This document shows positions 25,007-36,866 of a stretch of DNA of 64,000 nt, piece after piece. Every line of letters starts with the position of its first letter. The first letter of the stretch is position 1. The notes beneath the pieces are model-generated. The model was not told the DNA's origin. It saw only the letters and a list, made by a program, of their open reading frames with translations, and did not search any database. Position numbers and translations under genes: made by a program. Source of the stretch: Phoebastria nigripes. Taxonomy: Eukaryota; Chordata; Aves; Procellariiformes; Diomedeidae. Location of the stretch: contig JAYKAV010003153.1 of assembly GCA_035582835.1 (NCBI GenBank), positions 192,671 to 256,670 of the forward strand. Reading direction: 5' to 3'.

Positions 25007-28000
25007 TTACTTCTACATAGTACTTGCTCATTCTGTTAGACAGTGTTTGTTCTTCATCACTCAGGAACTTTGCCTATACCTGAATATATTTATTCTCATC
25101 TTTTCCTTTAGGACCTGTGAATTGGTGCAAGTTTTTTTGATGACTTGATGATTTGGAGTCCTTATGGCAGTAGTTCAGTTGCTGGTAGTGCTTCATATTA
25201 CCTAACGGGATTGGGAGTAGCAGAAAATGTGTGATGTTATTAGCAAAGCAGCTGTCAAGGTATAGATGTGTAGGTATAGAGCGTTCCACAATTACGTATG
25301 GAGAGCGCCTTGTTTTCCCTTTTGGCGTGAAAGGAGGAAATCGTGCATTAGACTTGTCATTCAGGAGGTCCCTTCCAGTGCTGCTTTCCTGTGAAAAGCC
25401 ATGGTCAGCCATCACCTTGTCCAGAAATGTCCTCTCCGGGGTTCCTCAAGTTACTGGCAACATTGATTGGAGCACTTTCTATTTCCGAGTGTTGGGAGCC
25501 AGTTTACGTTTGGCTCTCTTTATGGGTGGACAAGATGTGATTTAACACGTACTTTTCATTGCAAGACCACCCAACTATAACACTCAGAGGGAGGAGAGCT
25601 GTGGTGCTTGACCATGTTTTTATACGCTGTATTGATATGTATTGGCTGTGAGAGTATCTGGTTACACATTTGAGCACTCCCTAGCTGTTCTCTAATTGCT
25701 CCTGTTTTGCTCATGGTTGCTTAATGTGTAATCTTGACTGCTACACTGAACTCATATTATTTAAGCTGCTGAGAACCTGTGCTCAGCATTAAATGTACAG
25801 CTGGTACAGCTGTGGCTACTTCACTCTGCCACTGTGGAAGCTGCAAGTCTCGCCAAGGAGCAAGCTTGCCAGAGCGTTGACCTGTAAAGTGAGTTGCTTT
25901 AATATAAAGGCCATGGAAAACACTCCAGCACATAGCTGCTCTAGTACAACTCGTCGTGGTGTGAATGCGCTGCAGAAACCCTCTAATTCCCTCCTGTGCT
26001 GGGGGAGCTGTTTCTAATAAGGTTCGGTGAAAAGGTTTAGCAAGTGTGGAATGGAGTTACAACGGTCTAAGTCGACTGCAGCGGTGTCTTTTGTATTAAC
26101 AGTGGTTTTCTGATCTTCTTGCCCCCCNCCAAAGCAAGCATGCATTGGTTTAGAGAGCTCTAGTTGCTGATAGGGGAAAAACTCTCACTATAGGAGTTGT
26201 ATTTAAGGCCAAGAGCTTGATCTGTACCTCCTGTAAATGGACAGTTCATCATCTGACNTGGTATTGCTGCAGCAAACCGGAGAGAAGTTACTGGGACAGG
26301 GGCAGAACTCNGCTGGAGCCGCTCATGCAGCCTGCGTGCCAACATGGCCGATAATGTATTTACTGTATGTATGCTTTACATTATATATATATACTTACAG
26401 TATACATAGCATACTGTGTGTATGTGAGTGATTCCGTATGTGTATGCTAAGTGTGTAGTTTAATAAGAAAATGTGGGAAAAAAATACACGAGGAGGAAAA
26501 ATGGCTCAAGATAAGCCACTCCAGTGCAGGGTTGTTGNAGGACAACTCTTTAACTGCAAGAAATCTGGCTTGAGCCCTTGCAGAGCCAGCTGTAGGGGTT
26601 TTGTCCACAGGACAAAAGCTCAGCAGCTGCCAAAACCAAGGGAGTTCTGATTGGATTATAAAAGGCTACTTTTTCTTTCTAACAGGGAAGGTAGCTGTTG
26701 GGGAACTATCTGAAGAAACTAGACTTATACAGGCAGGCAAAATCTGTGTAGGATGGCACTGTGTAGCATGGCAGGGTCTTTTGAGTAGTCATCCCACGCA
26801 GGTATATTTCTCCTGATTTTGTGAGCTGGTAATACCAACCTGGAAACTGCGTTTTGGAGCTGGGTAGGAATCATAGCTCAAACTCTCAGATCCCAAGCCT
26901 GCGGAAGATTGCCAGCATTGGTTTTAGATTTATTGCCGTAGGCAAAGTGCTTGCTGCTTGCTCAGTGGGACTTCAGTTACCAAGCAATTTTTAAAAGAAG
27001 AACTAGCAGCTTTCTTCTAGTAAAGCAAAAGGGTTAAATTCTTGGTACAGTATTGGAGGCTTAATCACGAAAGAGAAGCATTAAGGCAATAAAATCTGTC
27101 CACAGAGTATACTTGACATCAACCTTTTCAACCAGAGGTGTCTTTGGGTTATGAAGAAGCATGTTTGAGTTAAACTCCAAACCGAAGACCTCTTCTGCCA
27201 GAACACTTCTGTGGAGTCCTGTGTTTCACAAGATCTTCCTGAGTTTTTGAGTTTCTATGTTTGAGAGGTGTATTGACTTTCTGTGCTTAAAGCATGTCTC
27301 AAGACTCTTCTTATTTCNCTGCTATGAATGTGTGGTGTTGCCCGACTGCTTGGTGTCTGTGGGATCGCTCTGCTCTACTTCACAGTGTATGTCTGTGATG
27401 AGTATGAGTCTTGGATGTGACAATCTTTCTATTCTGTGTGGTCTTTTTCTCAGGAAAACAAATTGATTGCAGTCATAGAAGTTCACTGTTCCATTTGCAG
27501 ACACAAAGCATAGAAGCTTGATTTTTTTTTTTTTTTTTTTTTAAAATCCCAAAAATCATGGCTTGTAACATGAACCTTTTCATAGCTACATCATGGCTTA
27601 TGTATTATATGTATTTAAAAAACCCACCCTAAATAAAATTTTTTATTTAAAATAATATGCAGTTTCTGTAGAAAGCTCTATAATAGGGTATTTAAAATAT
27701 TAACGCCTAACTTATATGACTCAATTTCTTCCTCCTTTTAGTTTTAAGGAACTTGGTAACATAACATAAAAATTTCTGTTGTTCATAGAGTAAAGAACAG
27801 TATTTTTACTAGATATGGAAAATTCTAAGTGGGACATGTACAAAGATAAAATACCATTTGGAGATTTAAGAACACATTTTATGATTCTGACTTTTTTGAT
27901 GTAGACCACACAACAACCTCACAAGTACTCTCTTTTCCATTCAATTAGAGTAACTCATACTGAGAGAAGTCACATAGGTAGAGAAAGCCAAATTATTTAT

Positions 28001-28927
28001 TTGAATGGCCTTCTCTTCAATGCTTTCCTGAGAAGACAGTANCACATACTGTTGAAAATTGCTTTTACAACTAAAATACTTTGTAGTTGCAGGTAATGTC
28101 TATTTTCAAGTTAGTGTTTGTGCTCAAGCAGGGAGCCAGTTCTTTTCCTTTCTCTATCTTTTAATAGCTTAGGGCAGTTTTGGGGCTCCTGTAATCAGTG
28201 CCGACTGGCACTGGTAGGGGCAGCAGCAGAGTCATGCTAACCTTCGTAGACATCTGCTGCATGTTTATGGGTAGTATGGATAAGATCGACTGCATGCAGT
28301 TCTCCTTAGAATAAAGGTTGCCTCATAGAGATTGCTGAGGTGAAGCAGAGGTTGAAAGGATATAGCAGATTTTTTTCTTTTCCTGCTCCAGTTTTAATTT
28401 GTTAGCACACCTGCAGGTCTGGCATTTGTTTTGTTCTTTGCTTCTCCTCCTTTCAATATATATATAAATGGCTCACTGGAGGCAAGACTACCTCTAGTTT
28501 TATTTCCAGCTAACTTAAACCCATGCTGCTGCCCCCCAACACCCACATCCCCGCACCCAGAAGTGCACTCCATCTTTTTCTTTCTCTCTTTGTTAGGTAG
28601 TTTGCAAGAGGGAATTGGTGAATGTTGGTCTTGGAAATCTCTACAGAAAATAAGAATTTAACACATCTCTCATTTAAAAATTATTTTTAATGTTTAAATA
28701 TAAGGGTAGATATAAAGAGCTTCTAAGAGGAATATAGTTTATCGTTCCACAGGGACAAAAGATGAAGAGCATGACATCTGGAAAGTTTGGTAATATAAAT
28801 AAAAACAGCTGGAAACAGATGGACAATGGGGAGCTCATCTCCTACTACAAGTCTTCCTGTTTTAAGAAAATGGTAAACCTGTTTTTAGTACCTGGCAGTA
28901 TTTTAAAAAGGACTTTCTGTATCACAG
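25007..28927. other. non-coding DNA, no gene seen
   Basis: No gene is recognised. A short TA repeat at 26381-26393 is followed by a TG/TA-rich stretch to about 26460. A T21 run lies at 27522-27542, and a very AT-rich block follows at 27600-27720. Isolated n are frequent between 26100 and 26540. Confidence 0.7.
27522..27542. repeat. T21 homopolymer
   Basis: This is an uninterrupted run of 21 T followed by AAAATCCC. Low complexity only. Confidence 0.85.
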
Positions 28928-29149
28928 GAAGTTGATAATAAAGAAACAGAATTCTTCTGTTCTCTGTGGAGCCAGGATTTATTCACCCAGGTGAGTAAAA
29001 ACAATGGGGCCAAATGTTCCAAATTCAGCTATTGAACTTTCAGTCTTTAGAAAAAGTAACTGTTATAAAGGTGAGAAGTACACAGAAAATATACCATTTA
29101 CATAACACAAAATCAGGTCTATCCTCTAGAGTGGCAAGGAGCAGTTGTA

Positions 29150-29262
29150 CTAGTACTAATAATTGCTCTTATAATAATTACATTAAATATAATATTAATA
29201 TTAAAATAATAATTACTTTTATAATTAGTATGAGTAGCCTATTTACTCTTGTAATTATTAGG
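29150..29262. repeat. AT-rich tract with small palindromes
   Basis: About 110 bases made almost entirely of TAATA/ATTAT words include the palindrome AATATTAATATT and a loose inverted repeat. It could be a DNA-unwinding or matrix-attachment type stretch, but it may simply be low-complexity DNA. Confidence 0.6.
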
Positions 29263-30129
29263 TTAAAATCCTTGTCCATCTGAATGAGAACTGAAAATTA
29301 ACACTAATGGCACCAGTGTAAATGTCAAATTGATAATAACTTATTGAGGATCACTTCAAATCATATGATGTGGTATCTGGAAGCTACAACCAGAAGGTGA
29401 GCTAATAGCAACAGCTAAATTATCCCTTCGCCTGCTATAGAAGACACATTCTTATCCAGAAATACTAATTGATGTTGTTAAAAAATAAAATATTATGCCT
29501 TTTGATTTATTTGCTTGATATACAGTGTACTTAATGCCATGATATGTTCTGGCATGTATGATGAATGTTTTAGCTGAAGTAGGCAACTTAAACATTGAGT
29601 ATTTTTTCACTTTGCAACACTCAGATGAAGGCAAGGCAAAACTGAGGTTTTAAAAGTTAAGTACTTATTTGTGTTTGTTTCACAGTTCTGTATCATTTAT
29701 ATGTATGTGTGACTGTGCATGCGCATTTACACAATATGAAGGAAATAAAATGAGAAATCAATCTTAAAGTGTGAGGAATTATTAAAAAATGGAATACAGT
29801 GATTTTGTGTTTGTGGGACTGAAGTGTTCTGTATGCACTGTGTGAGAAGTGGCCAAAACCAAACAAATTGTTCTCAAACATTGAATCCTTCAGCCTGAAA
29901 ATCACGTTTGGCTTTTATTTGATTAACTAATAACAATAATAGCGGCTGCTAAGAGCAGTCGGGCTGACAGCGGGTCTTGTTCAGGAACCTGTCCCTGATG
30001 GCGGCTGTGGAGGATGCACCATAGAGAGGACAAACAAGCCCGGCCCCATCAGCGTCCATTCCCCGTTGACCCTCCCAGCACCCACCGGTGTTGGGCTGTG
30101 GGTGTTAGAGATGACATCCCAGCCTCTTG

Positions 30130-30262
30130 CCNCTGCGCTTGTCTAGTCTGTTTTTGAACTCTGAGTCTCTCCCACTACAGCCTCAGCCAGCAACAAAGAT
30201 GTTCGCTACCAGCCGTGGAGAGAGAGCGTTTTTGCTGGTTGTAAACCACCTACTTCAGTCCT
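30130..30262 (-). mobile_element. possible ancient CR1-like LINE relic (antisense)
   Basis: The + strand reads CTTGTCTAGTCTGTTTTTGA, followed by a CTCCCACTACAGCC-type block. That resembles the reverse complement of the 3' region of old amniote CR1 elements (GTCTAACCTGTTCTTAAAA, then TCCACAACC), as I recall it. Spacing is roughly preserved but identity is low. GC-rich, CpG-containing DNA just upstream (29940-30129) may belong to the same insertion. The call rests on memory of the consensus and needs a repeat-library alignment. Confidence 0.35.
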
Positions 30263-33200
30263 AACTTCCCTGCTTAATACCACGAATTGCTATCTAACGT
30301 CACTGCCTTTGTCATTTCTGTTTCTTAGAAAAACCTTGTCAGTGTGGCGTGCCTGCTGTGTGACTCTCCTGAATGTCTATGTAGCAATATCAGGTATTTC
30401 TGTAGTGGAGTTTCACCAGTGTAAAAATGTAATACAAGATTGTAGGCTTAGATGCGTGGGGTTTGCATCTCCGTACGATGAGGTAACACTGTAAGGGGAA
30501 GGTACTCCGTAAATCAAACCATACATATTTAAGTATTCTGCAAAGAACAAAATTACGGGAAATACTCTTACAGATGAGCAGGTCTCTTCTGAAAAATGAA
30601 ATCTAAGACGACACCAGATGCTTGCTTTTATTGGATCCATAAAATTACCTTATGAAATCTGGTTTTATAATTGCAGGTTGTACAGAAGAAGTCTGAAAAA
30701 CACCCATATGTTTTAAGATACTAAATATCTTACCAGTGATCAGGGGATTTAAGATAAGCAGAGGTGAACAGGTCTAGCAGGTTTCTGCTTTCTCTTCTCA
30801 ACCAGACGTGTTTTGAAAACGCTAATACGTAACTAATCTCTAGAGCCCAAAGACATTCATGGGTCCACACCAGGAGTGGCTACAGTAACTTAGGGGCGCT
30901 GCAGGGAAGCGTGGCGTTGCGGCTGCGAAGGTGGGCTGGTGATGAGTGCCGAGCACCCGCCTGCNCGGAGGCTGGCTGCAGATGGCCAGGGCTGCTTTGC
31001 ACCCACCGCTAGGTCGGAGATGGGGTTGTAGTGAGAAGAGCTGGTGATTTTCTTGCTTTGTTGGAATTCTGNTTTTGGCGAAGACCGTTGATTGGGATTT
31101 GAGGTTTCATGCTTCTAGATAAATTCATGTTTCCAAAGCACTAATAACTATATGTAAAGTGTTTAATTTACTCACACCCCCTCCCCCCCTTTCCTTCCTG
31201 GCAATAATTGGAATTGGAATGAAAACTGTATAGCTAATTCCCAGGTGGATATTTTCTTTGTTTCATATTGCACGAATAGGTTGAGCACTAGCCTTTGACA
31301 GAGTGCTGTTCTTGTGGAAGATAATTATAGGACATACTGTATAAGGGATTATGAGTCGGTGCTATTTTATACTTGTCCTGCTAGGCAGGACCCTTGTACA
31401 GAAAGCTGAAGTAACGTCGTTACTTCCAGAGAACGCCATGCCTCGCCATCAGCCGTGCCAGGCGTCTTCTCTAAATGAATGGGCCATTGGTTTATATTCT
31501 GCCTGCCAATTGCAGCTATAGAAATCCCATGGCCAATAGCTACTCTAGTGGGTAGTTACTGAGCTATGACAAGCCATAAGCGACAAAAATAACAAGGAAC
31601 GTTATTCCCCATCTGAAAGTATACATCACATTTCTTCACAAACAAAGTATATAGTGTCGGTGTGGCTTTTTTTTAGGTACCGTTTTAGCCTCAAGTGTTG
31701 AAATGTTATGGTAGGCTGACAGCTCATTTCGGGTGAGACATTCCTTTGAACTTTCAAGGTGGGTAACATGTTCCAGCAAAAGTAAGTGCTTGTTGAATCA
31801 GGGCCTTAATTTCTTTCTACTGAGCAGCACGGAGAATTCGCAAGTTAGTTTGCGTTGGCCCCTTTTCATTAGCAGTGATTGTAAACAACNGGTGCATGCT
31901 GTCATACTTTCCTTCAACAAAAAGCAAAATTTATATTTGACTGTGCATACATTTTCATATTGTTTTTAATAAATGTCTTACCAGTATTGTGCACCTTGAT
32001 TTAGATTAGTGTTTATTTCTAATTGCTTGCAGTTTTCNGAATTTTAGATATCGGCATGCTTGCGATATTCGCATATATCAATTGAACACTATTTTTCTTA
32101 CACGAGTTTTGCAGATGCCTTATGCTTTAAGAAAAATAGCATTCAATGTATAATTCTTTGCATGCTGAATAAGGTCCTTTGCTAAAGATGTTTCAATCCA
32201 CCCTGATTCCATATAAACTTCTTTTTCTTTTTACCATGTGCGCCTCTCTTCAAAAATACGTCCTAACTTTAGATGCATTAAGTGAGTGATGTTTGAGAAG
32301 AGACATGTTTGGAATACTTGAGTAATTCACATCTGCACTGACTTCAGCTCATCCCTTGCAAACTTTCAGTATGACCCAGGAGTTCCTCTTGCATTGACCA
32401 TGAGGGAAAACCAAGCAGTGAATGCTTGCAGCAGACTCATTGGTGTTCAGCAACACTAATGTGGCTCTATGTAGCGTGTAGCAACTCNCTAGGACTAGAA
32501 CAGAAAGAGGAAAGGAAAACTCAAGCCTACCATAGGCAAATCTAATGTTTAAAGCTAACCTGCTTCTGGTGTTCCTGCTGTAAACCAACAGAGCTTGACT
32601 CTTGCCAGCAAGCAAAATGTCTAAGCCCGGCCCTTTCACATGTCACTCAAAAGATGACCAATGTTACCGTGAAAATGAAAGGATTACTGATGCAGAGAGT
32701 TGATGCCCATTTCCAATCTAGGGACACTAACGTACTGAAGAAGGAAGAGGAAGGAACTGAAAAACCAGACCTACGTTTGGGACAGGATCTTGTGCTGTAT
32801 CGCTGGGCTGGGATTACATCGTGANGAATAGTTTCCTTGGGGAAAAAAGAAGTAGAACAAGAAGACCTGAATGCCAAGCGCTAACAAAAAGATTAGTACC
32901 TTGACAGTGCAGGAACTGTGTGAGAACAGTTAGTCCTTGTGTAAAGATTGCCCCATAGTGCTGAAAGGTCAGGGAGACCTTGGAGTTATCTGCTGCTTCA
33001 TAAACTGGTGAACAACATTTCCTGACACTGGAATTGGCGAAACAACGTTTTGCTATTTCCATTCCCTCTCCATCCCCTAGATGCCATCAATATAAACTGT
33101 ACTAAGTGAGAAACAATCAGAAAACTGGTTTTAGTGGCAAAGAGGATGTATCTTCCTGAATAGATACAGTTTTATGTTTTATCTTGTAGAAGATACTTAG

Positions 33201-36137
33201 GGAATTCTTTTAAGATGCTGTCTGATCTCATTGTAGCTCTGGATGTTGGAAGGTCAAAATGGTTAGGAAGAGCATCTGAAACATAAAACATGTTGGACTT
33301 TGTTCTGTTGCCTGTATTTTAGTGTTTGCTACCTTTGGCAGATACCTGTACAGATCTGTTAGCCGTCTGTGTTGGTGAGTGAGATGTCAATGCAACTCCA
33401 AAGAAAAATTGCCAAGGAAAGGAAAACATTGGGAGAACTCTAAAAATATGTCAAAACCAGTTAGGGTGATTTTGGGACTTTTTAGTAAAACTGNAATGTT
33501 TTTAAAAATAATGGAAAACTTTGTGTAAACCAAAATTCTTAGTCAATACCTACAGTCATTTTGGTTTGGATTTAGGTTTCAGCTTGACACTATAGTAGCT
33601 CAATATTGAATTCTGTATGCTATGAAACTCCCTTTTCCACATTTTTATACAGTCTTTTTATATGTTGTGGTACAGTGATATCTTAGACTTTTGTATCATC
33701 TAAAACAGGATAAACAGTGAATAAGATAAAGGTTTAAAAGAGAAGAACAAGTTTAGCTTAACGCATTGCACTGGTTGTGGGAGCATTGGTGTTTGTTTTT
33801 TTTTTTCTTGGCTGCATAGATGGCTTGCTCTGTAATATTGAGCAAAGCCATTACACTGAATAGAGGTCTGAATTCATGCTTCATGAACAGCCTTAATTCT
33901 AGTATTTACTAATTTGAGAGCTTGNTTTTTTTTTTAACATTAATCTCCTTTTCATGAGTTTTTCAAGTTGCATATTGTTTTTTTAACCAAAACCTTGGAA
34001 CTTGCTTGACAGATTCCATCAATTGCACCACTTGCAGTAAGTAGTGAAGTAGTTGTTTTTCAGGACCCAAACTTTGAATTGGTGCTTACAAACTTCATTA
34101 TGAACACCTCCTATTGATGCTTTCACATCAAAAATCAAAGAGAGGCCGTAGCTGAGCAAAATCCGCGCCTTGTTAATAATGGCAAACAAATAGCCTTTTA
34201 TTTATGTGTCTTATAAATTGCCAATGGCAAATTAATACGATTGAATATCTTTTTGTTTCAAATTAACGTGTACTGCATATGGCACTCATTGTGCACATTT
34301 AATGGGAAGAAGGAGTTTAGAGGACTTGGTAGATAAGAATTGCAAGATTCTCTCGTAGTATATTATCCACTTGACTTGAATTCCTGCCTGTTCTGAATGC
34401 TCACCTCTTCTCAGCTTTTTCCCACTGTACGCCAGGCAATTTCAATTTATGGAGTTGTATTTCCCACCCCCCACACACCCCAAGAGTGTAATTTATCTAA
34501 ACAGGTACTTCATGACATGCACAGTTTGTGGACTCTCTTCCCATCTTTGAAAATGAGTTTCTATTCCAAAAACATACAACGAAAAAGCAAATAGGTGTTT
34601 TGTGTTTGTGTGAGACCATATTTTTCCATTTAACAAACAGGGTTGCTCTTGATGCCTGTGCTGTTGCAATGATCCCCTATTTTGATCCCCTACTGAATCG
34701 AGCAATCGACAGCTGTGACTATGCTTTTATGACGCTTCCTTTGAATGAACTTGAAGAGGGAGCTCATGATTCTGTTTTAAACATTTATTATAACTGAATA
34801 ATAATGTTTCATGGCCCAAATTGTGCAGGCTGCAGATAGCTTTTCCTTTTGAGATACACTTTGCATAGAACTGAGTAGTAATAATAAAAAAGAAATTCTT
34901 TGGAATAATTGGACTCCACAGTGTATTTGAGAAAAATAAATGCTTTGTGTTATAGGTTTCCCAATTTTACCCACAGGCAAAGTCTTGTAGATATAATTAT
35001 GCTTTAGGAGAGATTTTAAGTGCTAGTTGAACCTTTAACCTGCGTTTCCTCTGGAATAATTACAGGATGTGAAAATGGCCAAATGAAATGCTTACTCACA
35101 GAGATTAATAGAATTAGTTAAGCTACTGTTACCTTATGCTTGATTTGTATTGTATATGTAGGTTGAAACAGGCTGTAATAGCATGTGGGTGTTTTCCTAT
35201 CTTTTCATACTTGCTAAAGTTTTTCCTTATGTTTATTACTTGCTATGTTATGTGAACTGCTTAAAAAGGCATTTTAGACCACTGGCAGATAGTTGAATTT
35301 CAAAGGCTGGCTCTATTTAAAACAAAACAGTAGTCTTTGAACTTCTATCAATTTTTCTGAAAATAACAGTAATAGAATTGATTCCATCACCTTCCAAGGA
35401 AACAAGTTGAAAAAGAAATCTCTGTGGATTAGTAGTCCAGACACCAAATACATTTTGCAGACATTTGAAATCAAGCCTGAGTCAGCTACAATGGAAGCAG
35501 GGGAAACTAATAAAAATAATTTGTCTGTCTACATTGTCAAAATTGATTAAAAAGGTAAAAACAAAAAAAGTCTATAAGCAGGCGGAGTGGTAGAACAGAA
35601 GTAGAGCATTTAATCTTATTTAAAGATTCAAGATTGGTGGTAATTCTAGTATTTTAAGTAAAACATTCACTGAAGAGTGAACTGCCTTTTAAAATTTGAT
35701 TTGGTGTGTTTCTTTAAAAAGAGAGTAATGTATTGCCTTTGAAGCAACTTGAATTTTGATCTTTGAAGAAAAAAAAGTGTTGAACAGTTACTGGCCTAAT
35801 TTTCAGAAACTGAATACTTAACAGAAAACAAATTCAGAATTAGAGGAAAGTTTGAAATTGGCTAATCTTCTTAGATAATATGGTGGGAGTGACTAGGCAG
35901 GTTCTTAGCACGTTTCACTGGTGTTGGAGTACTTTCTGTTGGGTTACCTTGAGTCCTTTGCAGCCCTCCTCCTGCAGCCTCTACCAGCTGCAGCATTTGG
36001 GGGTTTCATGCAGGCGAGGAGGAATGTGCAATGGTGTTATGAAGGAGCAGTAGCTCACTATGGCTCATTTAAAAATCTCAGCAGGTGCTAGCTTAATATA
36101 TTCATTATTGCTTTTTTGGTTGTTCAACGGAATCCTA
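30263..36137. other. non-coding DNA with weak exon-like pieces
   Basis: No recognised gene. It includes a small CpG-dense patch at 30895-31020 (about ten CpG) and a splice-flanked open segment at 30329-30393. A second open segment with an acceptor-like 5' flank (ACAAACAG before 34642) stays open to a stop at 34797 but matches nothing I know. The 34130-34290 part is AT-rich with homeobox- and forkhead-like words and a TTGCCA-A-TGGCAA inverted repeat, and it looks like a regulatory element. Confidence 0.55.
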
Positions 36138-36217
36138 TTTTAAGGTGCAGGTGATGATGCTCATCCTCTGTGAAGATCCTGGGAAGGCTTTAGGGCAGTG
36201 AACTGAAACCTTTAAAA
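36138..36217 (+). ncRNA. candidate C/D-box snoRNA-like element
   Basis: A perfect C box (GTGATGA, 36151-36157) and a D box (CTGA, 36203-36206) are about 45 bases apart. They are closed by a terminal stem of AAGGT (36142-36146) with ACCTT (36208-36212), extended by four further T:A pairs after a single bulged T (36213). A C'-like box TGAAGA lies at 36171-36176, but D' is poor. C/D snoRNAs guide rRNA or snRNA 2'-O-methylation and in vertebrates usually sit in introns. I do not recognise this as a named snoRNA and cannot match its guide (about 36188-36202) to a target. The box and stem geometry is better than most chance hits, but a chance match remains possible. Confidence 0.25.
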
Positions 36218-36751
36218 ATCTGACCCACGATTAGAATAAACCTTTGTCATAGAAAATTCTTCATTTAACAACTTCATTTTGAATCAAAGAGCATTTGGGT
36301 AAACCCATTTTACCACTTGTGTAAGGTATCTTTAGTGAGCTATTTCACTATTTTAAAATCCTGTTTTAATTTAGTTTAGAGTTAATTTTTGTTTCAGTGG
36401 TTACAGCAGCCAGTGAAAATGAGATTTTTTTTTTTAAGTCAGTGAAGTATAAATGCAAAGGAGATTAAAAATCAATTATTAAATCAAGATTTCCTTTATT
36501 CTCATTCTATTCATGTTTACCTCTCTTTGATGACTTCCTCTTAAAGTATTATACTAATGTAGGTAATTAAAGATTTTCCTTACATACATTTCTGCGTCAT
36601 CTGAGTTACAGGATTTCTCATCTCTTTCCTGATAAACATGCTCAGTAAGTCCACTTAGCGTGTATGAGAGATATGTCTGCGTACAGAGAGGATACAACGT
36701 ATTTCTTTATAGTAATTATTCTGTTATTAATTATACCAAATTTCTTTTAAG

Positions 36752-36866
36752 GAGGAAATCTGTATTTTGCCCCTTGTGTAGAATGGAGATACAATGCAGG
36801 AATTACAGCATTTCACCAAAGATGCAAGCAGAGATCCTGGAAAAGATCGCTAAACATGGAATTTGA
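36752..36866 (+). CDS. possible terminal exon with RING-like CPLC motif
   Basis: This open segment follows an acceptor-like TTTCTTTTAAG and runs to a TGA at 36864-36866. It encodes about 38 residues beginning RKSVFCPLCRMEI, then a polar loop and a helix-like end, MQAEILEKIAKHGI. The CPLC pair resembles Cys7/Cys8 of a RING finger, which in some E3 ligases lies close to the C terminus. The remaining zinc ligands would have to come from upstream exons, and I could not find them. AATAAA signals follow at 37099 and 37129. The acceptor is only moderate and the pattern could be chance. No gene name is offered. Confidence 0.18.
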
